Notes: a model not told the origin generated them from the letters alone. Positions 46,311 to 58,552 are shown, counted from the stretch's first letter. The stretch is DNA of 64,000 nt from Aureicoccus marinus (GCF_002954325.1 NZ_MQVX01000001.1:1270196-1334195); one strand, 5' to 3'. Numbers and translations: made by a program.

Positions 46311-46416
46311 AGTGGAGAATAGTATATTGATGAATAACTTTTACGAGAATAAAAGTCCTACTCTCTTCCCTGAAAAACTGTGTCAAATGACACACTAACA
46401 CTTTTTTAAGAATTCT

Positions 46417-46992
46417 TTAAGAAGTCACCAGTTTACGGCGAATGCGGTGGAGGGTTTCGCGCGAAATACCCAGAAAAGAGGCCAGGGCTTGAACCGGTAC
46501 AATTTTGACGACATCTGGCTGGTTTTCGACCATATCCAGGTAACGTTCTTCCGCGGTCATGGACGAGTATTTCATGGTCGCTATCAACTTTTCTGAAAGC
46601 AGGCGTTCTGTGATACGGCTGATGAGGCCATTGAGCTCTTCGTTCTCGGCTTTGATCGCATCGTAGCCCTTTCTACTGAGCTCAAAGTATTTGACAGGAC
46701 TCAAGGCGATACATTCGACCGGAGAGGGTTCCAGATCGTAAAAGCTCTCGAGTACAGTCCAGCAGCTGATGGGACCTTCGATCCGGCGGGTAAGCTTTTC
46801 CCCTTCTTCGTTTAAGGCGAAACAATGCACATACCCTTCCTCAATACAATACATGGAATTAACCGGCTGCCCCAAATCAATTAAGTGATCCCCTTTCTTC
46901 AAGGTCTTCTCTTCAATATGGCGAACCAAAAAGTCCATATTCGCCTTGGAAACAGAACCAAATTGATTGAGGTAATCGATTAGTGCTTGCAT
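46417..46992 (-). CDS. Crp/Fnr family transcription regulator
   Basis: 191 residues from the ATG at 46992; an in-frame ATG 18 bp upstream is possible. A cyclic-nucleotide-binding-like domain (KKGDHLIDLGQPVNSMYCIEEGYV, LTRRIEGPISCWTVLESF) precedes a winged-helix end (VPVQALASFLGISRETLHRIRRKL). The Arg needed for cAMP binding is not evident, so another signal is likely, as in most Bacteroidetes members. It is transcribed toward the SRPBCC gene; its targets are unknown. Confidence 0.82.
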   Translation of the reverse strand: MQALIDYLNQFGSVSKANMDFLVRHIEEKTLKKGDHLIDLGQPVNSMYCIEEGYVHCFALNEEGEKLTRRIEGPISCWTVLESFYDLEPSPVECIALSPVKYFELSRKGYDAIKAENEELNGLISRITERLLSEKLIATMKYSSMTAEERYLDMVENQPDVVKIVPVQALASFLGISRETLHRIRRKLVTS

Positions 46993-47065
46993 AGAATAAA
47001 GGTACGCCATAATGGCAATAAAGAGGTAATAAGGTAATCAGAAAAGAGGGGTTTTAACTATTTGA

Positions 47066-47995
47066 TTATCGCCACTCCACTTTCTGAAAACGGGTATTCT
47101 TTTTAAAGTGCTCTGGGGTATTGGCCAGGATGGATTTGCGCATTTCTGTGATGAGCTTTTCTTTGGTGAAATGCTTGTGGACCACAATACTTACCTCACG
47201 CACCGGCTGGGGTTCATCGAAGTAACGCACATTGTGCTGGTCGTTTTTGGAATTGTAAGAGAGCTCTGGAATAAGGGTATAGCCAGAAACCTTCCGAACC
47301 ATCTCTTTTAAGGTTTCGATGGTCCCCCCTTCCATAACCAAATTGCGGTGCTGCTCAGAAACATCGAATTCACAGATGTTAAGGGTCTGGTTGCGAAAGC
47401 AGTGGCCTTGTTTCAGAATCCATAAACCTTCCGGCTTGAGTTGACTACTGTTCACCGTATACTCCTTGAGTAAGGGATTCTTTTGATCCGTAAAAATTAA
47501 GAAGGGCTCGTAAAAAAGGGGGATCTCGCGCAGATTACTCTCGTGCAGAGGCGTCGCCATCAGGCCCATATCGAGCTGCTTGTTTTCGAGTTGTTCCATG
47601 ATCCGGTGACTCTGCAACTCTTCAATAATCAGACGGGTAGTCGGATGGCTCTCCATAAAATCCGAAATAAATAAAGGCAACAGACTTGGCGCTAGTGTAG
47701 GAATGACACCAACTCTAAACTCCCCAACCATCTGATTGCGGTCTTGCTTAACCAGGGTTTTGAGTTCCTCCATTTCGCCTAAAACGCGAGACGCTTTTTG
47801 AATAAAGGATTCCCCAAAAGGTGTTGGCTTTAAGGGTTGGGTGCTGCGGTCAAAGAGAACCATCCCCACTTCCTCTTCCAGTTTTTTGACCTGCAAGGTC
47901 AGCGTGGGTTGGGCTACATGACAACTCTCTGCCGCCTTCACAAAATGCCGGTGCTTATCGAGTGCGAGGATGTATTTTAACTGCTGGAGAGTCAT
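47066..47995 (-). CDS. oxyR: OxyR-type LysR regulator
   Basis: 309 residues. The N-terminal LysR HTH (MTLQQLKYILALDKHRHFVKAAESCHVAQPTLTLQVKKLEEEVG) is followed by a substrate-like domain with two cysteines spaced as in OxyR (KQGHCFRNQTLNICEF), the peroxide-sensing pair. It is divergent from katG across 117 bp, the classic arrangement in which oxidised OxyR activates catalase and represses itself. Confidence 0.9.
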   Translation of the reverse strand: MTLQQLKYILALDKHRHFVKAAESCHVAQPTLTLQVKKLEEEVGMVLFDRSTQPLKPTPFGESFIQKASRVLGEMEELKTLVKQDRNQMVGEFRVGVIPTLAPSLLPLFISDFMESHPTTRLIIEELQSHRIMEQLENKQLDMGLMATPLHESNLREIPLFYEPFLIFTDQKNPLLKEYTVNSSQLKPEGLWILKQGHCFRNQTLNICEFDVSEQHRNLVMEGGTIETLKEMVRKVSGYTLIPELSYNSKNDQHNVRYFDEPQPVREVSIVVHKHFTKEKLITEMRKSILANTPEHFKKNTRFQKVEWR

Positions 47996-48030
47996 ATTTA
48001 TTTTATAAATACAAATCTACCCATTATCTA

Positions 48031-50284
<2,254 letters not shown>

Positions 50285-50303
50285 TCCTCTTTTTATGCTA
50301 TAT

Positions 50304-50338
50304 GAAAAAGGCTGCCTGGCGACAGGTGGCCTTTTTTA
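50304..50338 (+). terminator. katG intrinsic terminator
   Basis: AAAAAGGC...CCTG, loop GCGA, CAGG...GCCTTTTTT hairpin 20 bp after the katG stop, ending in a T run. Confidence 0.75.
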
Positions 50339-50342
50339 TGCC

Positions 50343-50428
50343 CTAGAAATACTGGCCAATCCCAAAAACAAAGCCTTGGGTGGAGTCCGGAGTAAGCCCA
50401 TACCCGTAGTCGATGCGGAAGATGGCAA
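50343..50428 (-). pseudogene. C-terminal tail of a BamA/TamA-type outer-membrane barrel
   Basis: On the minus strand this stretch reads IFRIDYGYGLTPDSTQGFVF then GIGQYF and a stop. That is the typical last two strands and C-terminal Phe signal of BamA/D15-like surface antigens. The body of the gene is missing; upstream sequence is the 3' end of the sulfate transporter. A small gene remnant. Confidence 0.65.
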
Positions 50429-50446
50429 GAAGTGATTTTTTAGGTC

Positions 50447-52022
50447 TTATGGGCTGGGCTCCAGGTTCTTCTCAGAAAAGCTTTCCTGCTTGTTTAAGTC
50501 CACAATATTAACCTTCACCATTTTGTCAGCTTTAATCAAGAGCTTGTGGCTACTACTCGAGAGGTTCGAGATGTAGACTTTCTTCCCCACCTTCTGGTAG
50601 CGCTCAGTTAGGCGATTGACCGCTTCAATGGCTGACATATCCACGATACGTCCTTCTTTGAAATCGATAATCACTTCTTCCGGATCGCCTTGCACATCAA
50701 ACTTCTCATTAAAGGTTTTGATGGAGCCAAAGAATAGTGGTCCGTAGATTTCGTAGTGCTTTACACCTTTTTCATCCACCCGCTTTCTTGCCCGAATGCG
50801 TTTGGCGTTATCCCAAGCAAAGACCAAGGCCGAGATGATGACCCCAATCAATACGGCGAGTGCCAAATTGTGGAGGAAGATGGTAATCAGCGTTACCGCA
50901 ACCATCACCAAAATATCGGAAGGCGGGTATTTATTGAAAATACGGATACTAACCCATTCAAAGGTTCCGATAGAAACCATGATCATCAGTCCCGTGAGAG
51001 CCGCCATGGGCATTTGCTCAATCAGCGGAGCCCCAAACATGATAAAGAGTAAAAGGGCCACAGAGGCAACGATTCCTGATAGTCGGGCCCGAGCCCCGTT
51101 TGAAATATTGATCAAAGACTGCCCAATCATGCGCAGCCTCCCATCCCAGAAAAGAAACCAGAAAGAACATTCGCCATCCCTTGCGCAACAGCCTCTTTAT
51201 TGGTGCGTCCGCGGCTTTCGGTAATCTCGTCAATCAACTCCAAGGTCAACAAACTCTCAATCAATCCAACGGCGGCAACGATGGCTGCGTAAGGAAAAAT
51301 CACCTGCAAGGTTTCTAGCGTAAATGGAACGTCAGGAATATGGAAGGGAGGAAAACCTCCATCAATAGACGCGATATCTCCCACTGTTCGGGTATCAATC
51401 CCAAAGACGAGTACGATCCCAAAGACCAACAGAATCGCCGCCAAGGAAGCCGGAAAGGCTTTGGTCAGCTTGGGAAGCCCCCAAATAATAAACATAGTAA
51501 AAAGGACCAAGCCCAGCATAATCCAGAGCGGCGCTCCCCCGAGCCAGTTGCCAGCGGTGTCTTTGAATTGATCCAGCTGTGCCATAAAAATCACAATAGC
51601 CAAACCATTCACAAATCCATAGACCACAGGAAGAGGAACCAAACGCATCAGTTTCCTAAACGCAGGAAGCCCGCTATGAGCTGTATAAGTCCTGCCAAAA
51701 CAACGGTGGCAAAAATGTACTCCGTTCCGTGACTCTTTGCCAAGGCAACAATAACAACTGCTACAGCACCCGTTGCCCCAGAGATCATCCCGGGTCGTCC
51801 TCCAAAGATGGAGGTCACCAATCCCATCACAAAAGCCGCATAAAGACCAATCAAGGGAGAAAGTCCGGCGATCATAGCAAAAGCAACCGCTTCGGGAACC
51901 AAAGCAATGGCCACGGTTAAGCCAGAAAGAACTTCCGTTCGGTAGTCCACCTTGGCACTAAAATCAAAAAGACGTAGATATTGTTTCACAGCCTGGATTT
52001 TTGAAGCCGCGAAGGTAAACAT
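50447..52022 (-). CDS. SulP family anion transporter with STAS domain, frameshifted twice
   Basis: About 525 codons, read from 52022 down to 50447 in three frames. The N-terminal part ([24 protein letters not shown]) breaks at about 51648 where RLGN-stop becomes [17 protein letters not shown] if one A is added to GGAAAC. The second break at about 51128 joins GMGGCA to [19 protein letters not shown] with one A added. Eleven or so membrane helices are followed by the STAS domain ([18 protein letters not shown]). SulP proteins move sulfate, bicarbonate or other anions. Both breaks are single-base and next to short A runs, so I treat the gene as intact in reality. Confidence 0.82.
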
Positions 52023-52410
52023 ATTCCCCAGCCCTAATGCGTCTAGAGCGCAGTTCTATCGATTTCGCAAAATAGCCCCAGATTCTTTGAGAATCTGACT
52101 CCATATCTTCCAGAATACGAGAGAGTTGCAAGGAGCTCAGGCCTCAAAATAAGATCGGGACCATCGGTGAGATTCTCCTTAAATCCACCTCTACCTTATT
52201 TTGTTTAACACTTCCCACTTTCACATAAACTTTCTCTTTTCCCTGCAATAGGGACTTACGAATTGCCATTGTGAGCATGATATAGGCGAAAAACATTATT
52301 TAGAATGAGTAGAAAAGCAGCCAGAAAACTTGTTAATGTTCTTACAAAATAGCTCTCTGTTGTTTAACTTTTAAATAAGTTTGTTGAACAACTAAAGAGC
52401 AAATATTGAC
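52023..52410. other. 388-bp intergenic region with a promoter for the GLPGLI operon
   Basis: No convincing gene on either strand. TAAGTTTG at 52376-52383 fits the TAnnTTTG -7 element, 28 bp before the ATG at 52411, with a TTG near 52360. A minus-strand frame runs through part of the region without stops but has no recognised family. The rest is probably the sulP leader and spacer. Confidence 0.4.
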
Positions 52411-53226
52411 ATGAAATTATTTTTATCCACACTGAGTATTCTTACCTTAATCTTACTTTACCCAGTAGACACCCCTACCCAAGAATTCTACGGGAAGGCG
52501 GTGTACCAAACCAAGACCAAAATGGAATTGGGCAACTGGGGAGCCCGTATGAGTGAGGCTCAGAAAAAACAAATCGAGGCTCGCCTCAAAAACCGTCTTG
52601 AAAAAACCTACACCCTAAGTTTTAACAAAACGGAGTCGATATTCAAGGAAGAAGAGGTCCTCGATGCCATCTCAGGCGCTACGGACAGCTGGGGAAAGAA
52701 CTTCACCCCGGGTGAATCCTACAAAAACATTGCAGACAACGAACTGGTTCAAACCCAAGAGTTCTACGGTAAAAAATTCTTGGTTAAAGATAAGATTCTA
52801 GAAATTGACTGGAAGATGGGTACTGAGTCCAAACAAGTTGGACAATACATGTGCTTTAAGGCAACGGCTTCTGTTCCATCCAAAGCTCTGACTTGGTATG
52901 AATTCTCCTGGGGTGAACTGCGCTCCGCTGAGAAACCTGAAGGTGAGGCGGGAGTAGCCATGACCGAAATCGAAGCCTGGTATACTCCTCAAGTCCCTGT
53001 GGGTCACGGACCAGCGGAATTTGCTGGACTGCCCGGACTGATCATGGAAGTGAGCTTCGGTGGAACTACCATGTTGTGTTCCAAAATCGTTATCAACCCA
53101 AAGGAAAAGGTGAAAATTCAAGCACCGGACAAAGGGAAGGAAATAGGTAAAATTAGCTACAAAGAGACTGTTGTTAAAAAGATGACAGAGATGAGAAACA
53201 ACCGCGGACGTCGCCGCAGCCGTTAA
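52411..53226 (+). CDS. GLPGLI family exported protein
   Basis: 271 residues with a signal peptide (MKLFLSTLSILTLILLYPV). GLPGLI pattern: FYGKAVYQTKTKM, LSFNKTESIFKEEE, FYGKKFLVKDKI, CFKATASVPS, AWYTPQVPVGHGPAEFAGLPGLIMEV. A basic tail (NNRGRRRSR) follows. Unusually, bases 52663-52683 encode D-A-I-S-G-A-T, a possible ApbE flavinylation signature. GLPGLI genes are regularly followed by a CarboxypepD_reg/TonB-type barrel, as here (31 bp). Function unknown. Confidence 0.85.
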   Translation: MKLFLSTLSILTLILLYPVDTPTQEFYGKAVYQTKTKMELGNWGARMSEAQKKQIEARLKNRLEKTYTLSFNKTESIFKEEEVLDAISGATDSWGKNFTPGESYKNIADNELVQTQEFYGKKFLVKDKILEIDWKMGTESKQVGQYMCFKATASVPSKALTWYEFSWGELRSAEKPEGEAGVAMTEIEAWYTPQVPVGHGPAEFAGLPGLIMEVSFGGTTMLCSKIVINPKEKVKIQAPDKGKEIGKISYKETVVKKMTEMRNNRGRRRSR

Positions 53227-53257
53227 TCCATTCGCTGACAATCCAAACGGTCCACCC

Positions 53258-55975
53258 ATGAAATCATTTTTAGGAGCAGTGCTACTAATGCTGCTCAGTA
53301 CTTCTGTATTCTCTCAAATTACCTTGGAGGGAAAAGTAAAAGACAGCCTCAATCAACCCTTAGAACTCGTCAATGTCTTTGCGGTTGAGATCGAAAGCAA
53401 AGCGCTGGCAGGCTATGGCATCACGAGCAAGGATGGTGTATTTAAGATCGATCTGCGCAAAAACACCACCTACAATGTCCAAATCAGCTACGTTGGACTA
53501 AAATCCATCAGCGATACAATTTCGACCAAAGAAGAGGATTTAGTAAGGGATTATATTATGCAGCCCGATAATGTGCTGGATGAAGTGGAATTGGTCTACG
53601 AAATTCCTGTAAAAATCCAAGGTGACACCATCATCTACAATGCCGACTCCTACAAGAACGGGACGGAACGAAAATTAGAAGACGTACTGGAAAAACTGCC
53701 TGGCGTCGAAATCAACGAAGATGGTCAGGTCGAAGTCGAAGGTAAAGTGGTGAATAAACTGATGGTCAACGGAAAGGACTTTTTTGACGGAGATACCAAA
53801 CTGGCCACCAAAAACATCCCTTCCAAAGCCGTCGACAAGATTCAGGTACTCCGAAACTACGCTGAAGTTGGTCAGCTAAGGAGTGTAGCTAACAACCAGG
53901 ACAATGTGGCTTTGAACATCAAGCTCAAAGAAGGAAAGGAGAGCTTTTGGTTTGGAGACATCACTGCCGGTGGTGGAAAATCTCCTGATGATGACCTTTA
54001 TCTACTGCAGCCAAAACTCTTTTTCTACAGCCCGGAATACAGCATCAACTTTATCGGAGATATCAACAACACCGGGGAAGTCGCTTTAACCCGCCGCGAT
54101 ATTCGAAACTTTGGAGGAGGTTTTCGATCCCCTAGCCGCAGCAGTGGTACACAGCTCAATCTGGGTGACAATAGTCTAAACTTCCTGACTAATCAGAACA
54201 ATGCCTTGGAGATCGAGAACAAATTGGGATCCATGAATTTCAGTTACTCTCCTTCGAAAAAACTTGACCTCAGCGGTTTTATGATATTCAATTCGAGTCG
54301 TATACTCTCTCGGGAAACCAGTTCAATTCAGTATACCGACCCAGAACTGGGCATTCCCGACGAGGATACTGAACAAACCAGTCGCGAGAGCTCCAATCAG
54401 GCATTAGTGAAATTAAGTGCTTCATTTCAGCCGAACATCAATAACCAGATGGACTATGATGTGCTGGCCAGAATGTCCAAGGATTCTCAGGACCAGCGCC
54501 TCTTCTCCTCTGTGATCGGAAACACCGATCAGCGGGACGAGGTGAACCCCTACAGCATCAACCAAAACCTGAATTACTATTTTACCTTGGACGAAAACAA
54601 CATTTTCGCCCTGGAAGCCCAGCACCTATTGCGCGATGAAGATCCGTTTTACAACGCCTTACTGATCAATGATCCCAACGGAGAAGACGCCTTTGACAAT
54701 ACCGCTGAGGCGCTAGGACTGGATACTTCTTTAAACAATTACGACTTGCGTCAAAACAGAAATATCTTTTCTAATCAACTGGATGCCAAACTGGACTACT
54801 ACCATATTCTGAACGCCAAAACCAACATCAACCTGACCTTGGGTACCATCCTGAGTCGCCAAGAATTCGATTCCAATATATTCCAATTCTTAGAAGATGG
54901 ATCGCGAATTCAGCCGACCCCAACCTTCAATGATGGTCGGGCGAGCAACGATACCGAGTACAGCTTTAGCGATGTATATTTAGGGGCTCACATGCGGTGG
55001 AGAACGGGTAAGTTTACCTTTACTCCAGGGTTCTCACTACACTACTATGGCAATAGCAACACCCAATTTGGGGAGACCATTGATATGAACTTCTGGCGCT
55101 TTTTACCTGACTTTGAAACGCGTATACAACTGAAGAATAGTGAGTCGCTCACCTTGCGCTACACCATGCGTAATCAGTTTACGGACGTCACCCGTCTGGC
55201 TGAAGGGTTGGTGTTTAACAACTTCAACAGCCTACAATTCGGAGAAGCAGAATTGATGAACGCCCTCTCAAACAACGTGAGTTTGATTTACAACAGCTTT
55301 AACCTTTTCAACAACACCAACGTTTTTGCCCGGGCGGCTTATTCGAACAACATCGATCAGATCCGTGGCTTGACCAATTTCGAGAGCGTTATCCGCACAA
55401 GTACCTTCTTTAACTCGAACTTCGCCGACGAAAGCCTAAGCTTCTTTGGCCGAATTCAGAAGACCTTCGGAAAGGTTCGGACCAGCTTGAACACGAGCTT
55501 TAACTATAGTAAAATAAACCAGTTCATTCAAGGGCAACAGTCTTTGAATGAAGGCTTTACCCAGTCCTATACCCCAGGTATTCGGACAAACTTCCTGGTG
55601 GCTCCCAATGTAAGCCTTCGCTATCGCTACAGTGTGACCAATAACAATCAGGGAGGGAATGATACGCGTTTTGTAATCAACGCTCCTTCCCTCGATTTTG
55701 ATGCTTACATCTGGAAGTCCCTCACGGTGAGAACAGACTACACCTTTACCAACCAAGCCGTTGATGGTGGAGAGTCTCGCTCCTTCCAGACCTGGAACGC
55801 CAGTCTGGCGTACCGCAAGGATCGGGATGCGAAATGGGAATACGAGATTCGAGCGACCAACCTGTTGGATATAGACTCGCAAGTGCGAAACAGTGCGAAT
55901 AACCTTTCGGCTTTTACAAGAGAGACCTTTATTCAGCCTCGTTTTGTCACTTTCCGCCTGATTTACACCCTTTAG
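53258..55975 (+). CDS. Outer-membrane beta-barrel protein with carboxypeptidase-regulatory-like N-domain
   Basis: 905 residues; signal peptide ending at about 20 (SVFSQ). Residues 22-105 form a CarboxypepD_reg-like domain (GKVKDSLNQPLELVNVFAVE), then a plug-like region (LEDVLEKLPGVEINEDGQVEVEGKVVNKLMVNGKDFFDGD) and a long barrel rich in aromatic-bounded strands, ending FVTFRLIYTL. Plan fits TonB-dependent receptor-like/OMP_b-brl_3 proteins that partner GLPGLI proteins; the cargo is not known. A classic TonB box is not visible. Confidence 0.85.
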   Translation: MKSFLGAVLLMLLSTSVFSQITLEGKVKDSLNQPLELVNVFAVEIESKALAGYGITSKDGVFKIDLRKNTTYNVQISYVGLKSISDTISTKEEDLVRDYIMQPDNVLDEVELVYEIPVKIQGDTIIYNADSYKNGTERKLEDVLEKLPGVEINEDGQVEVEGKVVNKLMVNGKDFFDGDTKLATKNIPSKAVDKIQVLRNYAEVGQLRSVANNQDNVALNIKLKEGKESFWFGDITAGGGKSPDDDLYLLQPKLFFYSPEYSINFIGDINNTGEVALTRRDIRNFGGGFRSPSRSSGTQLNLGDNSLNFLTNQNNALEIENKLGSMNFSYSPSKKLDLSGFMIFNSSRILSRETSSIQYTDPELGIPDEDTEQTSRESSNQALVKLSASFQPNINNQMDYDVLARMSKDSQDQRLFSSVIGNTDQRDEVNPYSINQNLNYYFTLDENNIFALEAQHLLRDEDPFYNALLINDPNGEDAFDNTAEALGLDTSLNNYDLRQNRNIFSNQLDAKLDYYHILNAKTNINLTLGTILSRQEFDSNIFQFLEDGSRIQPTPTFNDGRASNDTEYSFSDVYLGAHMRWRTGKFTFTPGFSLHYYGNSNTQFGETIDMNFWRFLPDFETRIQLKNSESLTLRYTMRNQFTDVTRLAEGLVFNNFNSLQFGEAELMNALSNNVSLIYNSFNLFNNTNVFARAAYSNNIDQIRGLTNFESVIRTSTFFNSNFADESLSFFGRIQKTFGKVRTSLNTSFNYSKINQFIQGQQSLNEGFTQSYTPGIRTNFLVAPNVSLRYRYSVTNNNQGGNDTRFVINAPSLDFDAYIWKSLTVRTDYTFTNQAVDGGESRSFQTWNASLAYRKDRDAKWEYEIRATNLLDIDSQVRNSANNLSAFTRETFIQPRFVTFRLIYTL

Positions 55976-56061
55976 GAGGCAGGTGAATCGTTTTTGACTT
56001 CATCAAAGAATTTGTTGCCCTCTTTAATCGAATTATCAATCTTATCGGCCACACCGTTGAG
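55972..56061 (-). pseudogene. C-terminal tail of an unidentified minus-strand gene
   Basis: The minus strand reads LKHLNGVADKIDNSIKEGNKFFDEV...SPAS then a TAA that overlaps the stop of the barrel gene. The length (about 30 residues) and lack of a start suggest a remnant. Too short for a family call. Confidence 0.35.
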
Positions 56062-56079
56062 GTGTTTGAGAGCACAAGG

Positions 56080-56341
56080 GCTTGTTTTGCTTTTTTACCA
56101 GAACACCAAGGAAAAGGGCTGACATTTGATGCGAGTACTGCATTTTTAGAAGGCCTTAAAAAAGAGGCTCCTTTGTACAACTTCTGGGCATTACGTTGGC
56201 CGACAATACAAATTCCATCAATTTACTCCAGCGACTCGGATTTGGTTTTTTGCGTGAGGTCAAACAGCACGAGAAGGATTAAAATGAGGTCATCCATTTT
56301 CTTGCTCGCCTTAGCTTTGATTCAAGGGATTCTTAAGATTT
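56080..56341 (+). pseudogene. GNAT acetyltransferase remnant
   Basis: Three frames together give a GNAT C-terminal half: FAFLPEHQGKGLTFDASTAFLE (acetyl-CoA-binding motif A with QGKG), then LLGITLADNTNSINLLQRLGFGFLREVKQHEKD, an in-frame TAA, and NEVIHFLARLSF. The start and N-terminal half are missing, with a frameshift near 56178 and a nonsense codon near 56276. It lies in the 434-bp gap before the symporter; the remainder is that gene's leader. Confidence 0.7.
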
Positions 56342-56409
56342 GATTATTTTACGAGAATGAGTTTATGCCAAATGGCATCCTCACTATACTCATCCAAATA
56401 AAAACATAT

Positions 56410-57981
56410 ATGGAAACTGGGATTAGTTCGATTGACTTAGTCGTAATAGGAATCTATTTTGTCACTGTTCTTCTTATAGGATTGCTTGTTGCACGAAAAA
56501 CCAAAACAGGCGAAGATTTATTTTTGGGAGGGCGTTCTTTTGGTTGGGGGCTTATCGGTCTCTCCTTATTCGCATCCAATATATCCACCTCAACCATTAT
56601 AGGTCTTTCGGGTGCCGCCTATAGCACAGGTATCGTTCAATCCGTCTACGAATGGATGACAGGGATTCCCTTAATTATAGCCGCTTTAATTTTTATCCCT
56701 CTCTATCTAAAATCCAGAATTACTACCATTCCAGAATTCTTAGAACTGCGTTACGATCGACGCTCGCGTCAATTCTTTTCGGTGGTGACCATATTCACCA
56801 GTATTGTTGTGGATACAGCCGGTGGATTGTACGCTGGAGCCATCGTGCTGAAAGCCTTTTTTCCGGATTTGGTGATTTGGCAAACTACTTTGGTTCTGGC
56901 ACTAGTCGCTGGATTTTACACCGCTGTTGGAGGATTAAAAGCCGTGGTCTACACCGATGCTATTCAAGCGATTGTTTTGATTATTGGTTGTTCTGTTTTG
57001 AGCTTTATGATGTTCGGTCAATTTGACTATTCCTGGAGCAAGGTGGTTGAAACTGCCCCTCAGGACTTTCTCTCCATCGTCAAGCCCGCAGATGATGATA
57101 CCCTTCCCTGGCCCGGTATGATCATGGCAGTGCCCATTTTGGGCTTTTGGTATTGGACGACCAATCAATACATCGTACAACGCATCTTGGGTGCCAAAAA
57201 CATCCAGAATGCCCGCTGGGGAGTCATCTTAGCCAGCTTTCTAAAAATCATCCCCCTCTTCATTATGGTGATTCCCGGGACCATGGCGATCGGACTTTTC
57301 CCTGGATTAGAGAATGCAGATCAGGTATTCCCTACAGCCGTCATGAAGGTATTACCTGTAGGGCTCGTCGGGCTCGTCTTGGCCGGATTAATTTCGGCGA
57401 TCATGAGCAGCGTAGATTCAACTCTTAATTCGGCTTCTACCCTGCTGGTAGTCGATTTCATCAAAACCAAAAACAGTGAAATAACCGATAAGCAAACGGT
57501 GAAATATGGTCGAATAGCAACCCTTATTCTTATGGCCATAGCCGCGTTTTGGGCTCCGATGATTGCCAATTTCGGAGGGATCTGGTCCTACCTGCAGCAG
57601 ATGTTCTCTATTATCGTACCACCCATCGCGGTGATTTTCCTTGTGGGTGTTTTCTTTAAAAGAGGAAACAAACACGGTGCATTTTGGACCTTGATCCTGG
57701 GAACCCTCGCGGGTGTAGTGCTGTTTGTTCTTGGCCAATACGGATACTGGCCTTTGCACTTTACCTATAACGTAGGGATAATGTCTCTGGTCAGTGCATT
57801 GATCTTTATCGGTATCAGTTTGGCTTCTGCCGCCCCTGATCCTAAACAAATCGAACTTTATACCTACCGGAAAGAGCTTATTTCAATGGATAATGCTGGA
57901 CTTCCTTGGCACAAAAACTACCTGAATTGGATTGGCCTTTTGGTGATCGCTATTGGTGTTTTGGTTTATGTGTTCTGGTAA
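56410..57981 (+). CDS. Sodium:solute symporter (SSS family)
   Basis: 523 residues from the ATG at 56410; an in-frame ATG at 56365 is possible. About 13-14 membrane helices of the LeuT-like fold: DLFLGGRSFGWGLIGLSLFASNIS, YDRRSRQFFSVVTIFTSIV, WYWTTNQYIVQRILGAKNIQNARWG and AGLISAIMSSVDSTLNSAST with the conserved Ser/Asp near the Na2 site. It uses the sodium gradient to import a sugar, sialic acid or similar solute. Confidence 0.9.
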   Translation: METGISSIDLVVIGIYFVTVLLIGLLVARKTKTGEDLFLGGRSFGWGLIGLSLFASNISTSTIIGLSGAAYSTGIVQSVYEWMTGIPLIIAALIFIPLYLKSRITTIPEFLELRYDRRSRQFFSVVTIFTSIVVDTAGGLYAGAIVLKAFFPDLVIWQTTLVLALVAGFYTAVGGLKAVVYTDAIQAIVLIIGCSVLSFMMFGQFDYSWSKVVETAPQDFLSIVKPADDDTLPWPGMIMAVPILGFWYWTTNQYIVQRILGAKNIQNARWGVILASFLKIIPLFIMVIPGTMAIGLFPGLENADQVFPTAVMKVLPVGLVGLVLAGLISAIMSSVDSTLNSASTLLVVDFIKTKNSEITDKQTVKYGRIATLILMAIAAFWAPMIANFGGIWSYLQQMFSIIVPPIAVIFLVGVFFKRGNKHGAFWTLILGTLAGVVLFVLGQYGYWPLHFTYNVGIMSLVSALIFIGISLASAAPDPKQIELYTYRKELISMDNAGLPWHKNYLNWIGLLVIAIGVLVYVFW

Positions 57982-58043
57982 TTATCGCCTAGAAAAATGA
58001 GCTCTTGATTTGTTGTTATCTTTCTACCCAGATAACCAATGAT

Positions 58044-58454
58044 ATGGAACAAAAGCTGAAAGTCCTTCGTATTATTCACCTCGCCCTGATTGGCCAAGCC
58101 TTATTCGCTTATTTCTTTTTAGGTGAAATTGATAAGCTGGGATTCCTGGATTTTAAAGAGGTTGAAGGGCCCGCTTATATGATGCTCTTTATTCCTATAG
58201 GTGCTGTCTTCGCCAGTGATTTCCTGTACAAAAACTTGTTGAAGAAAGTTGATCGTAATTCTACTACAGATCATAAGGTACAGCACTATATGGTTGCCTG
58301 CATCCTACGCTGGGCCGTAATCGAGGGTCCTATTTTCTTCCTGCTTTTTTTGGAGGATTTCATTCTGGTTGGTTTGATGCTGATTGGTTACCTAGCTTTT
58401 ATCGGACCTTCCAAAGATAAGATGGAACAGGATATTGAATCGGTGAACTTTTAA
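58044..58454 (+). CDS. Small polytopic membrane protein
   Basis: 136 residues from the ATG at 58044 (MEQKLKVLRIIHLALIGQALFAYFF). Four hydrophobic helices (about 11-27, 45-62, 80-97, 103-119) end in a charged tail (GPSKDKMEQDIESVNF). Similar small proteins occur widely in flavobacteria without assigned function. It is 62 bp after the symporter, possibly on the same mRNA. Confidence 0.6.
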   Translation: MEQKLKVLRIIHLALIGQALFAYFFLGEIDKLGFLDFKEVEGPAYMMLFIPIGAVFASDFLYKNLLKKVDRNSTTDHKVQHYMVACILRWAVIEGPIFFLLFLEDFILVGLMLIGYLAFIGPSKDKMEQDIESVNF

Positions 58455-58552
58455 GAGTAGAAAGCTTGGATTTTTTACCTGCTCTCTCCGTCTGGAAATT
58501 CTTGAGTAATCTCAGTATTCACTAGCTTTAACTCATAACCAAACCCTGCTCC

